Positions 1-8,196 of a stretch of 15,807 bases of DNA are shown one piece after another (within the stretch, counting starts at the first letter, position 1; each line of letters starts with the position of its first letter). The translations under genes and the position numbers were made by a program. Location of the stretch: the NCBI GenBank assembly GCA_016763135.1, contig JAESUI010000344.1, positions 1-15,807 on the forward strand. Direction: 5' to 3'. The stretch is from Flavobacteriales bacterium. Lineage in GTDB: Bacteria > Bacteroidota > Bacteroidia > Flavobacteriales_E > Vicingaceae. Under the pieces are notes generated by a model. That model did no database searches and was not told the origin of the DNA. It saw only the letters and a list, made by a program, of their open reading frames with translations.

Positions 1-667
1 AGCAGGAATTAAAGCTGTAAACGTAAGTTTAGATTCTTTAAAAACGAGTAAAATTGACGATATATCCAGGAGGAAATATGGAGATAGAATATTATCAAAT
101 ATCAACTTATTGATTGATAATGGCTTTAAGGTTAAGGTTAATGCTGTTATGATGAAAGGTGTTAATGATGATGAGATTATTGATTTTATTGAATGGACAA
201 AAGATAAAGCCATAACCGTGAGATTTATTGAGTTTATGCCTTTTGGAGGCAACAAGTGGAGTTGGGATAAAAAAATATCTCAGCAACAAATGATGGATAA
301 GGTAAACGATTTTTACACTGAAGAAAAAGTGGTTAGTATAACACCTAAGCCTAATGATACAGCTGTAAATTTCCATATAAAAGGGTATAAAGGAAGTTTT
401 GGGATAATCAGTACAATCACTAACCCATTTTGTAAAACGTGTAACAGAATACGCCTTACAGCTGATGGGAAAATTAAAAATTGTTTGTTCTCAAACGATG
501 AAACCGACTTGTTAAGTTCTTTGAGAAACGGAGACGATATTGTTCCTTTAATGCTAAGTTCTATTCGACATAAGAAAAAAGAAAGAGCAGGGATTACCTC
601 TTTTAATGATGCTGAAAGTGAAGAGATATTCCTTAAAAATAGGAGTATGACTACCATTGGAGGATAA
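1..667 (+). CDS. moaA: GTP 3',8-cyclase MoaA, C-terminal part (5' end outside window)
   Basis: MoaA is the radical-SAM enzyme that, with MoaC, converts GTP to cyclic pyranopterin monophosphate, the first step of molybdenum-cofactor synthesis in the cytoplasm. The reading frame is open from position 2, so about 221 C-terminal residues are visible and the N-terminal radical-SAM CxxxCxxC motif lies upstream of the window. Seen directly: the barrel segment VNVSLDSL near the start; the C-terminal second [4Fe-4S] cluster motif C-x2-C-x13-C with cysteine codons at 431, 440 and 482, followed by a typical NCLFS-like stretch; and the C-terminal Gly-Gly tail that is functionally important in MoaA. It is separated from the other Moco genes (11-13.8 kb), so the pathway is split into at least two units. 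No clear terminator follows, only T-rich sequence. Identification is secure. Confidence 0.96.
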   Translation, partial: AGIKAVNVSLDSLKTSKIDDISRRKYGDRILSNINLLIDNGFKVKVNAVMMKGVNDDEIIDFIEWTKDKAITVRFIEFMPFGGNKWSWDKKISQQQMMDKVNDFYTEEKVVSITPKPNDTAVNFHIKGYKGSFGIISTITNPFCKTCNRIRLTADGKIKNCLFSNDETDLLSSLRNGDDIVPLMLSSIRHKKKERAGITSFNDAESEEIFLKNRSMTTIGG

Positions 668-698
668 TTTTTTTTATTCTCTTTTTTCAATAAATTGT

Positions 699-743
699 AT
701 GATTTAACTCATTGTATTTAAGAGTACAATAGTGCTAACTTTA
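699..743 (+). promoter_or_regulatory. Fnr-like box plus -7 element of the 748 regulator gene
   Basis: Palindrome ATGATTTAACTCAT (699-712) is followed 23 bp later by TAACTTTA (736-743), a 5/6 match to the Bacteroidota -7 consensus TAnnTTTG. The spacing matches, within 1 bp, that seen at other promoters in this window. The inferred transcript start (about 749-750) falls at the annotated start codon. Confidence 0.6.
711..730. promoter_or_regulatory. inverted repeat ATTGTA-N8-TACAAT, possible autoregulatory operator
   Basis: Perfect 6-bp arms (711-716 and 725-730) separated by 8 bp lie between the Fnr-like box and the -7 element of the 748 gene, where bound protein would block polymerase. Its half-sites differ from the ATGA box. 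It may be the operator of the 748 regulator itself; that is inference from position only. Confidence 0.35.
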
Positions 744-747
744 GTTA

Positions 748-1380
748 TTGGAAACATTGGTTAACATAGAGCAATTATTAGAAGATAAATTTAAGTCTTA
801 CAATAGTTATAGCGCCAACGAAGTTATTTTTCGGGAAGGAGACAAAATAAAAGGAATCTATTTTATTAAGGAAGGGAAAATAAAAGTAACTCGCAAAGCA
901 AAAAATGATATGACTGTTTGGTTTGCTAATCCAAAGGAATTTATTGGACTGAGTTCATTTTTTAATAATTCTGAAAACTATTCATTTAGTACTTCTGCTT
1001 TTTCTGGTGGTGTAAATGCTATTCTTATTCCAACCAAAGATTTTAAAAAAATATTAGATAAGAACCATTTATTTAAACAAGAAATCATTCAGATATTGTG
1101 TAATAGAATAGGCTCTACAAGAAAAAGAATAAGTAATATAAAGTTTCAAAGTATAAAAGTGAGGGTATTGAATGCCATTTTATTTTTAATAGATAAAAAA
1201 GACCTTAATAAAGCTACTGCTAAAATTCATTACTCTATTAGAGAATTATCTGAGCTTGCAGGAACTTCAACACAATACATTAAAAAGCTAATTACAGAAT
1301 TTCAAAAAAAGAAACTCCTTAAGATTAAAGGTGATGATTTGGTTATTAATATGGGGGAATTAAACCTACTTGTTTCCTAA
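748..1380 (+). CDS. Crp/Fnr-family transcriptional regulator without Fe-S cysteines
   Basis: About 210 residues with a cyclic-nucleotide-binding-like beta-roll (about 20-125: VIFREGDKIKGIYFI, KEGKIKVT, GLSSFF), a dimer helix (about 125-150) and a winged HTH (about 162-200; recognition helix around STQYIKKLI). It lacks an N-terminal cysteine cluster (only Cys118) and the recognition helix lacks the Fnr ExxSR signature, so it should neither be an O2-labile Fnr nor read the TGA core in the Fnr way. The ligand cannot be read from sequence. No ATG is available at the 5' end: an in-frame TAG at 742-744 limits the start to TTG 748 or TTG 757. The promoter predicted at 699-743 favours 757 or near-leaderless initiation. 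Its 3' end overlaps the convergent exonuclease gene by 4 bp. It follows moaA by 80 bp but has its own promoter signals. Confidence 0.88.
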   Translation: METLVNIEQLLEDKFKSYNSYSANEVIFREGDKIKGIYFIKEGKIKVTRKAKNDMTVWFANPKEFIGLSSFFNNSENYSFSTSAFSGGVNAILIPTKDFKKILDKNHLFKQEIIQILCNRIGSTRKRISNIKFQSIKVRVLNAILFLIDKKDLNKATAKIHYSIRELSELAGTSTQYIKKLITEFQKKKLLKIKGDDLVINMGELNLLVS

Positions 1381-3233
1381 AACTTAATTTTTGAAAGCGC
1401 TGTTTTTTGTGAAGCTTTTCGTGCTTCACCTAAGGTTTTAATCCCATTAGCTTCCAATATTGGTATCAATTTAAGAAATACTTCTGCTGTTACTAATGAA
1501 TCGCCTAAAGCAGTATGTCTTCCAATAATCTCTACTCCACATTTTTCGGCAATATCTTCTAAATTATGTAGCTCTTGTTTTGGGTTACAGACTTCTGATA
1601 ACAGTAAAGTATCTAATACAGGGTTCTCGAATTTAATGCCAGTTTGAGCTTCTTTTAATTGAAAAAACCGCATATCAAAAGCCGCGTTATGGGCAACAAG
1701 AATAGCATTATCTGCAAATTCATGAAACATGGGTAAAATCTTATCAATGGTTGGTTTGTCGGTTAGCATCTCTGGGTAAATCTCATGAATTTCTAATGAA
1801 ATTAATGGGATATTTCTTTGAGGATTAACTAACTCATCGAACATTTCTTCATTATTAATTTTCCCTTCAAATACTCGGACACCAGCAATAGAAATAATCT
1901 CATCACCACCCGAAGGATCTAATCCTGTCGTTTCTGTATCAAATACTACAAATGTTAAGTCTCTAAGTAAAACATCATCCATATCTGTACTTTGTGCAGA
2001 ATGGTCAAACAAATCAGAATTGTAAAACACAGGTCTAGATTCTTTTGGATCTTTAATGCTTAATTCACTTTCTTGTTTATAAATCGAAACATCTAATTTA
2101 ATTTTAGAATGATTAGCAATAGTGTTTTGGTGTAAAATTAAGTTGTTAAATTTCTCATTGTTCGATTTGAAATTAGCTTCATTCCCTTTCCAATTAATTT
2201 GCAACTTATTATTTGAGGATAAACCAATGCTTATAGTTTTAACATTTAACTTTTTTAAATATGTAGAAAGTTCTATTAAAAAGTCAATGATAAATTGGTG
2301 ATTAATGTTTACCCAAATACCACTTTCTGTAATAAAATTAAATTGATTTTTGGTTCTCATATTCACAATAGAAGCAATTTCATCTAAAATAATGTGTTGA
2401 TTTTTATAAGGTTCAAGTTTGTTTTCTTGAATATCGTTTGTAATGTCGTTAAATGTAATTACATAACCAGAAACTGAATTAGTGTCTTTGTTTTTTAAAA
2501 TTGATGAAATCTTAACATTTAAATATTGTACTTTATAACGAGTAGTAATAAAGTGATAAATATTGGCTCTACCTTCTTTTTTTAAGTTGCTGTGCAACTC
2601 TTCTAGCGCATAAACAATAGGTGTTCTATTAAAAACGCCAAATAATGACCTTCCTAATCCTAATCTAGAAAAACGGCCAACTTCATTGTGTTCTACAGCG
2701 TTGAGAATCTCATAAGCTTGATGATTAGCCATCATAATTCTACCATCATGATTACATATTATTACTCCTTCAGAAATAATATTCATCAAAGCTTCAAGCC
2801 TTAATTTTTCTTCTTCGAAGCCTTCTTTAGATTCTGTAACTATATTTTTCACATCAGATTTTAAAGAAATATATGCATCTGCCAAATCATTAATTACGCT
2901 TGTTAAGTTGTGAGTTTCTAATGCACCTACAGGTTTAATTCTATATTTGGCGTTGGCAACAGAAATTAGTCTTGTTTCTTCAGCAAGTGTTTCAATAGGG
3001 GAGATGTAATTTCTAAATATGTAAAGAATAAATTGTGAGCTAAAAAAGAAAACGATAACCATGGCAAGAGAGCCATAAGTAACCACTCTTCCAAACATTT
3101 GTCTTCCAAACTCTCTTTCCTCTTCATTCATGTCTGTCCACATTATTAATATGGCAAGATTTACTACTGCTATTGCTCCAATGGCAGTAACCATAAAAAA
3201 GAACCAGTGTTTTTGTCTTGTATTCATTTTCAT
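1377..3233 (-). CDS. membrane-anchored PAS sensor fused to DEDDh 3'-5' exonuclease (DnaQ-like)
   Basis: 618 residues. Order: two transmembrane helices (about 10-32 and 50-73) joined by a short loop; HAMP-like linker (about 74-130); coiled coil; PAS domain (about 145-268, ISEGVIICNHDGRI.. to VITFNDIT); a region (about 280-395) resembling a degraded histidine-kinase core; and a C-terminal DnaQ/PolC-type exonuclease (about 425-595). All catalytic residues are visible: Asp432 and Glu434 in FDTETTG, Asp520 in HNAAFD, His573 and Asp578 in HTALGD. The exonuclease is therefore probably active on DNA, RNA or a small nucleotide, tied to the inner membrane and under sensory control; it is not the replicative epsilon subunit. 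It lies 10 bp downstream of the DUF294 nucleotidyltransferase, implying one mRNA. ATG at 3231-3233 is used; ATG at 3225-3227 is an alternative. Substrate and signal are unknown. Confidence 0.85.
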   Translation of the reverse strand: MKMNTRQKHWFFFMVTAIGAIAVVNLAILIMWTDMNEEEREFGRQMFGRVVTYGSLAMVIVFFFSSQFILYIFRNYISPIETLAEETRLISVANAKYRIKPVGALETHNLTSVINDLADAYISLKSDVKNIVTESKEGFEEEKLRLEALMNIISEGVIICNHDGRIMMANHQAYEILNAVEHNEVGRFSRLGLGRSLFGVFNRTPIVYALEELHSNLKKEGRANIYHFITTRYKVQYLNVKISSILKNKDTNSVSGYVITFNDITNDIQENKLEPYKNQHIILDEIASIVNMRTKNQFNFITESGIWVNINHQFIIDFLIELSTYLKKLNVKTISIGLSSNNKLQINWKGNEANFKSNNEKFNNLILHQNTIANHSKIKLDVSIYKQESELSIKDPKESRPVFYNSDLFDHSAQSTDMDDVLLRDLTFVVFDTETTGLDPSGGDEIISIAGVRVFEGKINNEEMFDELVNPQRNIPLISLEIHEIYPEMLTDKPTIDKILPMFHEFADNAILVAHNAAFDMRFFQLKEAQTGIKFENPVLDTLLLSEVCNPKQELHNLEDIAEKCGVEIIGRHTALGDSLVTAEVFLKLIPILEANGIKTLGEARKASQKTALSKIKF

Positions 3234-3243
3234 AACTCTAATA

Positions 3244-4746
3244 TTATTTCATTGACCAAGGTATACTTAGTCCAGTAACTTCTTTAAAAGCATAATCTTG
3301 AACCTCATAAATGGTTTTTAAAGTGTCTTTTAATTTTCTGAGTTCTATCTGACTTAAATCTTTTGGGTCAACAGTATGGTTAAATGATTTTATTTCGGTG
3401 TCCATTGTGAACTCTAATTTAAATCTCAATTTTAAGATAAAATCGAAAGCAACATGTACACTGTCGGCTAATGATTTATGCATATTTCCTTTTTCTAAAA
3501 TTGCTTGTAATCTTTTTAAAGTGTTTGTCTCTTTAATTTCATTGTGGAGTGCTAATAATCTTATTGCAGCATCTAAAGGAGCGGTACCTTCTCTTTTAAT
3601 ATCAAATGGCGGAGGAGCGATTTTAAAAAAACTAGGGAATCTCCATCTCCATTTTCTAACAGGTGGACGGCTAGCTTCTAACAAGTTTTCTGAGAAATGG
3701 CGCATAAAAAAGTTGTGAATTTTCATACTTTCAAATAAGAATTCCCATAATTCATTTGCTAATTCTTCTTTTCCATAAATGCACCTAAAATCAAAGTAAA
3801 TGGATGCTTCTAATAATTGTTGAGTAGTTGCTTTTGTAATAATAAATTCAAATTGCTCTTTCCATATATCAATAGAATTGCATAGTTCGGGGTTGGTTGC
3901 CATAATATTACCTGTGCATAATGGAAAACCGCATTCATGCAATCCATTAACAACAATTTCAGCAAATTCTAAGAACCAGTTTTTAACGTTCTCATATTCA
4001 TTTTCGGGTACATTTTCAAATATAATTCCATTGTCTTGGTCAGATCTAATGGTTTGTGCTTTTCTTCCTTCACTTCCCATTCCTATCCATGCAAATTTTA
4101 CAGGAGGAGTTCCTTTTCCTTGCATTTCCATTTCTGCTATGGCAATCTGTTGTATTCTTTTACCAATAGCATCATTAACAACGGTTATAATATTAGTTAA
4201 TGAAACTGCATTTTCTTCTTTAATAAAAGTATCCCAAATTACTTTTTTACTGTCTACCCTAAGGGCCGAAATTTTCTTAATACTATCTGATTCTCTAATT
4301 TTTTTAATGATTTGAGTAGGGTAGTTTATCTGTACAGAAAGCCAGTCTTGTTGTGAAATAACGCCTATTGACTTTTTACCATCCATGACTAATAAAGAGT
4401 TGATATTATGCTTGAGCATAAAAATCAAAGTATCAAATACAGGTTTATTTTTTTGTACAGAAATAAGGCGTGTATCCATAATTTTAGATACAAATTCATA
4501 ATCACTGTCATTATAAAATTCATTATTATTTGTCTTAGAAGTAGGAAAATGTTGTTGGGTTACAATTCCAACAGGTATGTTTTTTCTTAAAACAACTAGA
4601 TAATTAATTGTCGGATTAATGAGTAAACGAGAAGCCTGAGCCAAAGAACAATTTAAATTAACCGTTTTTATTTCATTATGGGCTAAATCTCCAACCTGAC
4701 CGGTAAAGGCCAATAGCTTTTTTTCGTATGCGGATTTTAACTCCAT
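3244..4746 (-). CDS. CBS-domain DUF294 (GlnD-like) nucleotidyltransferase
   Basis: 500 residues. Paired CBS domains occupy about 22-140 (SLAQASRLLINP.., DTRLISVQKNKPVFDTLIF.., GVISQQDW). A DUF294/GlnD-like nucleotidyltransferase domain follows, with the motif GSEGR at 224-228 and SDQDN at 235-239; the serine-glycine and paired aspartates are the NTP/Mg2+-binding signature. The C-terminal all-helical DUF294_C substrate-binding domain spans about 335-490. The family is expected to transfer a nucleotide to a protein or small molecule, with CBS domains sensing adenine nucleotides; no target is known here. One deviation is Ala230 where family members usually have Glu (GRKEQ becomes GRKAQ). It is the first gene of a two-gene unit with the exonuclease 10 bp downstream, and is separated from narK2 by a strong hairpin terminator. 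A -7-like TAACTTTA (4763-4770, minus strand) lies 16 bp before the ATG. Confidence 0.87.
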   Translation of the reverse strand: MELKSAYEKKLLAFTGQVGDLAHNEIKTVNLNCSLAQASRLLINPTINYLVVLRKNIPVGIVTQQHFPTSKTNNNEFYNDSDYEFVSKIMDTRLISVQKNKPVFDTLIFMLKHNINSLLVMDGKKSIGVISQQDWLSVQINYPTQIIKKIRESDSIKKISALRVDSKKVIWDTFIKEENAVSLTNIITVVNDAIGKRIQQIAIAEMEMQGKGTPPVKFAWIGMGSEGRKAQTIRSDQDNGIIFENVPENEYENVKNWFLEFAEIVVNGLHECGFPLCTGNIMATNPELCNSIDIWKEQFEFIITKATTQQLLEASIYFDFRCIYGKEELANELWEFLFESMKIHNFFMRHFSENLLEASRPPVRKWRWRFPSFFKIAPPPFDIKREGTAPLDAAIRLLALHNEIKETNTLKRLQAILEKGNMHKSLADSVHVAFDFILKLRFKLEFTMDTEIKSFNHTVDPKDLSQIELRKLKDTLKTIYEVQDYAFKEVTGLSIPWSMK

Positions 4747-4762
4747 TTAATTAACTAAGATA

Positions 4763-4770
4763 TAAAGTTA
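4763..4770 (-). promoter_or_regulatory. -7 element of the nucleotidyltransferase-exonuclease unit
   Basis: Reads TAACTTTA on the minus strand, a 5/6 match to TAnnTTTG, 16 bp before the ATG and downstream of the narK2 terminator. This suggests the unit has its own promoter. No proper ATGA-N6-TCAT box precedes it. Confidence 0.4.
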
Positions 4771-4784
4771 CTTTTTATCTCTAA

Positions 4785-4813
4785 AAAAGGGTTATGAATA
4801 TCATAACCCTTTT
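4785..4813 (-). terminator. rho-independent terminator after narK2
   Basis: A perfect 13-bp stem (4785-4797 with 4801-4813, AAAAGGGTTATGA arms) with a 3-nt loop lies about 60 bp after the narK2 stop. On the minus strand the stem runs into a T tract (CCCTTTTTT), as expected for intrinsic termination. It isolates narK2 from the nucleotidyltransferase gene. Confidence 0.8.
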
Positions 4814-4875
4814 CTTCACCTAACTTGTAAATCAATGACTTGTTTTTAAAATTATCAATTTACATTTAACTCTCT

Positions 4876-6507
4876 CTATGGATTATCAAACTCACGTTTT
4901 GGACCTTGATAGTACCACCAGTTCAATAATAAACAGATTACGTAATAAGCAGCAAACCCATAAAGGGCATATTCTGGTGTTCCAGCTTTTACTTGTTGTC
5001 CAAATACTTTAGGAATAATAAAAGCACCATATGCTGCAATGGCAGCCGTCCAACCTAAAACTGGGCCAGCTTTTTCTTTACTAAAGATGTACGGAATACT
5101 TCTGAACGTAGAACCATTACCAATACCTGTTGTTAGGAACAATACCATAAATGCACCAAAGAATGGCCACCAATATTCTTCAGGAGTTTCAGAGCCTCTT
5201 GCTTGAATAACAAAATATGCAACACCTAAAGCTGCTATGATTTGAAAAATAGTACTAATCATAGTTATTTTTGCCCCACTATTTACTTTGTCAGAAAGGA
5301 TTCCTCCAATAGGTCTAACTAGTGCGCCAAACATTGGTCCTAAAAATGCCCATAACATAATGTTTGGTGCATTTGGATTTACCCACTCAGGATCTAACGG
5401 ATTAGAATAAACAAATATATCTTGTGCTAATTTCGGAAAAACCATAGAGAAACCTATAAATGAGCCAAAGGTCATGGTGTAGATAATAGTCATAATCCAA
5501 TTATGCTTATCCCCTAATATTGAAAATTGCTTTTTGAGATTCCCTTTAATGTCACTCGGGGTAGCATGTTTCATAAGTAATACGGCTATTATAATAACTA
5601 TAGGAAGTACTACCCACATAGATGAGTTTTTCATTCCGAAGTCTGCCCAAGGAATACCAATTAACATGAATGCACCAATACTAGCTGAAATTAACCCTAA
5701 AAGAATCATGTATAATGTTTTTGAAACCCCTTTAGCAGTACTTGGTAAACTAGGTGTTCCGGTAGAAACATTATTCATTCCAAAAAATGCGGCTAATGTT
5801 GCTAAAGCTATCATAGGGACCCAAATCCAAGCAGCATTTTGAAACCCTTCAAAAGGTGCTCCTTTTGCGGTTGCTATTGCACCTGCAGTACCACCAAATA
5901 AAGAGAAAGTAACTACAAAAGGAATTGTTTTTTGCATTACTGCAACACCTAGATTACCCAACCCTGCATTCATTCCTAATGCGTATCCTTGCATTTTTTT
6001 TGGAAAGAAAAAGCTAATGTTACTCATAGAAGAGGAGAAGTTTCCACCACCAAAACCAGATAAAAGAGCCATGATAGCAAAAAACAGATAAGGAGTATTT
6101 ACATCACTCAATGCCATTCCTGTTCCAATTGCAGGTATAAGCAATAGTGCTGTGGTAACAAAAATCACATTTCTACCCCCTCCAAGTGAAATAAGGAATG
6201 AGTTAGGAAGCCTTAATGTGGCTCCTGCTAATCCAGCTATTGCGGGTAAGGTATAATAAAGATTATTCACTTCCCCCAATGCAGAGATATACTCTTGTGT
6301 TCCTGCAACAAGGCCTTCAGTCATTCCAAAATTAAATCCAAATTCTTTCATGTACTTGACAAGCACCCCCCACATTATCCATACAGAGAACGACAGAAGT
6401 AGTGCAGGGATAGAGCACCAAAGGTTTTTTGCTGCAATTTTTTTGCCTACAGACGACCAAAACCCTTCGTCTTCTACGTTCCAGTCTTTTATATTAGTTT
6501 GTGACAT
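4876..6507 (-). CDS. narK2: NarK2-type nitrate/nitrite antiporter (MFS)
   Basis: 543-residue major-facilitator transporter of the nitrate/nitrite porter family, acting in the cytoplasmic membrane to bring in nitrate, likely in exchange for nitrite. The nitrate signature GNFSSSMSNISFFFPKK (155-171) and LGMNAGLGNLGV are nearly identical to E. coli NarK, as is GIGNGSTFRSIPYIF (461-475). Arg99 (ATLRLP) and Arg398 (VRPIGG) correspond to the two substrate-binding arginines of E. coli NarK (R89, R305). It is longer than NarK (463 residues) because about 60 extra residues, apparently two more membrane helices (about 264-285 and 297-312), are inserted between the two six-helix halves. It starts at ATG 6505-6507, 91 bp after narK1, with its own Fnr-like promoter, and ends at a hairpin terminator. 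The NarK2 label rests on motif similarity. Confidence 0.93.
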   Translation of the reverse strand: MSQTNIKDWNVEDEGFWSSVGKKIAAKNLWCSIPALLLSFSVWIMWGVLVKYMKEFGFNFGMTEGLVAGTQEYISALGEVNNLYYTLPAIAGLAGATLRLPNSFLISLGGGRNVIFVTTALLLIPAIGTGMALSDVNTPYLFFAIMALLSGFGGGNFSSSMSNISFFFPKKMQGYALGMNAGLGNLGVAVMQKTIPFVVTFSLFGGTAGAIATAKGAPFEGFQNAAWIWVPMIALATLAAFFGMNNVSTGTPSLPSTAKGVSKTLYMILLGLISASIGAFMLIGIPWADFGMKNSSMWVVLPIVIIIAVLLMKHATPSDIKGNLKKQFSILGDKHNWIMTIIYTMTFGSFIGFSMVFPKLAQDIFVYSNPLDPEWVNPNAPNIMLWAFLGPMFGALVRPIGGILSDKVNSGAKITMISTIFQIIAALGVAYFVIQARGSETPEEYWWPFFGAFMVLFLTTGIGNGSTFRSIPYIFSKEKAGPVLGWTAAIAAYGAFIIPKVFGQQVKAGTPEYALYGFAAYYVICLLLNWWYYQGPKREFDNP

Positions 6508-6548
6508 ATTTATTATTTTAAGTTAGTTATCGTTTTATTATTTGTAAT

Positions 6549-6592
6549 CAAATATAATTCTACAGTGAAGTATTTAATATGATATTAATCAG
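6549..6592 (-). promoter_or_regulatory. narK2 promoter: Fnr-like box and perfect -7 element
   Basis: On the minus strand, palindrome CTGATTAATATCAT (6579-6592) is followed after exactly 22 bp by TATATTTG (6549-6556), a perfect TAnnTTTG. This places the box near -41 from the inferred start, the class II activator position. The leader before the ATG is about 35 nt. Confidence 0.75.
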
Positions 6593-6598
6593 ATCAAT

Positions 6599-8161
6599 TT
6601 ATTCCTCACCAAATGAGTCTTCTGGTTCTTCAAGCATGTACCAGCAGAAAAAGAAACTTATCGCGGCTCCAGCTGCAACTATAAAAAAGAATGTTTTAGC
6701 ATCAACAAAAGAATATATTGTTAAGTAGACTACTGCACCAACATTCCCATAAGCTCCAGCCATACCTGCAATTTTTCCTTGTATTTTATGATTGATGAGC
6801 GGTACAAATGCAAATGTTGCACCTTCAGCACCTTGTACAAACATAGAACAGAACATTGTAATTACTACAGCAACAACTAACCACCAAATACCATCAAATT
6901 GAGGTAATAGTGTTTGTACTCCATCCACTACTTCACCGTATTTTGGTATCAATCCCATTAAGAAGAATCCGATAGTAATACCTACCATATATATTAACAT
7001 GGTTTTTTTTCTGTTGGTCATTTTATCAGAAAGGTAACCACCTAATGGACGAGCAATTAGATTGATAAAAGCAAAAGAACCAGCAACTAAACCTGCAAGT
7101 GTAACTGTCATTATTGATTCTCCAGCCTCATTTTTTAGAGGTTCAAAAACAGTTAAGAAAAACCAAGGTAACATAGAAACTACAGCTAATTCTGCACCAA
7201 AATTGGCAAAATAAGTACTGTTTAATGCTGCAACGCTACTCCATGAATATTGCTCTTCTTTAGGGACCCCTTTTTTCAGTGCTGGTAAGTTTTCTTTAAT
7301 TATACCATAAACAGTATAGAAGTACCATAAAATAAGTACAACATAAATTGCATTAACAATTGTAGCAGAAAGCATTGGTGCTCCATCAACATCTAATCCT
7401 CCTAATTTCCATGCTAAAACTCCTAAAGCACCATATAAAGGAAAAGACCATACAATATATTGAATTAAATCTTTATAACTAGAAACAGGCATTGCACCCA
7501 TTTTTTTAGCAGCTACGAAATGATAATCTTTAGTTGCACCTTCTTTAGGTAAATCTCTTGCGAAAATAAAATAGATAACACCATAGATGGCACAAAGAAT
7601 AGAACTGGTTGCTAAAGACCATCTCCAACCATCTTCACCACCAAACATGGTGAAAGCTAATACAGGAATTAGACCTGCGGCTGCAGCAGAACCAAAATTC
7701 CCCCAGCCAGCATAAAATCCTTCGGCTCTACCAATGTGTTTTGGTGGAAACCATTGTCCTGTCATTCTAATACCAATTACAAAACCAGCACCAATAACAC
7801 TTAATAATAATCTAGAAACTACTAATTGTGTAAATGTATCACCAAAGGCAAACATTAACCCTGGCACAGCCATTACTACCATTAAGATTCCAAATACTTT
7901 CCGGGGGCCAAATTTATCCACCATCGCACCAATAACAACTCTTCCTGGAATGGTTAATGCGACATTACAAATTAATAAAGTTTTAATGTGTTTTGGAGTA
8001 AGAAAAGATAAACTCTCCAAAATTGTACTTGCTAAAGGTGCGAAATTAAACCAAACGAAAAACGTTAAGAAAAATGCCACCCAAGTTAGGTGTAGAACCC
8101 TTATTTCTTGTTTGGAAAAATCAAATAACCTAAATTTTCCATCATCTGTTGTTGCATCCAT
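6599..8161 (-). CDS. narK1: NarK1/NrtP-type nitrate transporter (MFS)
   Basis: 520-residue MFS nitrate porter. Seen: GQWFPPKHIGRAEGFYAGWGNFG (starting at residue 135) and the matching C-terminal repeat AEGATFAFVPLINHKIQGKIAGMAGAYGNVG, the two nitrate-porter signatures; the MFS loop motif DKFGPRK (82-88); and Arg132 and Arg371 (ARPLGG) in positions expected for anion-binding arginines. These features resemble the NarK1/NrtP branch, considered proton-coupled nitrate importers, rather than the NarK2 antiporter encoded next to it. As in NarK2, the central loop is enlarged by two probable helices (about 233-252 and 264-286). In some denitrifiers NarK1 and NarK2 are fused into one protein; here they are separate neighbours. 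Two Fnr-like boxes lie upstream. Directional assignment (import versus exchange) is family knowledge, not visible in sequence. Confidence 0.9.
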   Translation of the reverse strand: MDATTDDGKFRLFDFSKQEIRVLHLTWVAFFLTFFVWFNFAPLASTILESLSFLTPKHIKTLLICNVALTIPGRVVIGAMVDKFGPRKVFGILMVVMAVPGLMFAFGDTFTQLVVSRLLLSVIGAGFVIGIRMTGQWFPPKHIGRAEGFYAGWGNFGSAAAAGLIPVLAFTMFGGEDGWRWSLATSSILCAIYGVIYFIFARDLPKEGATKDYHFVAAKKMGAMPVSSYKDLIQYIVWSFPLYGALGVLAWKLGGLDVDGAPMLSATIVNAIYVVLILWYFYTVYGIIKENLPALKKGVPKEEQYSWSSVAALNSTYFANFGAELAVVSMLPWFFLTVFEPLKNEAGESIMTVTLAGLVAGSFAFINLIARPLGGYLSDKMTNRKKTMLIYMVGITIGFFLMGLIPKYGEVVDGVQTLLPQFDGIWWLVVAVVITMFCSMFVQGAEGATFAFVPLINHKIQGKIAGMAGAYGNVGAVVYLTIYSFVDAKTFFFIVAAGAAISFFFCWYMLEEPEDSFGEE

Positions 8162-8196
8162 ATTATTATAGTTTTATTTTAAATATGTTTATGCTA

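Noticed and set aside
4794..4804. ATGA-N3-TCAT before the nucleotidyltransferase gene, at the right distance from its -7
   Set aside because: The gap between half-sites is 3 instead of 6 bp, so a dimer of the same kind could not bind; the symmetry is explained by the narK2 terminator hairpin.
7734..8171. Long plus-strand open frames opposite narK1, narK2 and the nucleotidyltransferase
   Set aside because: They mirror well-supported coding regions, have composition typical of antisense frames and no promoter or family motifs.
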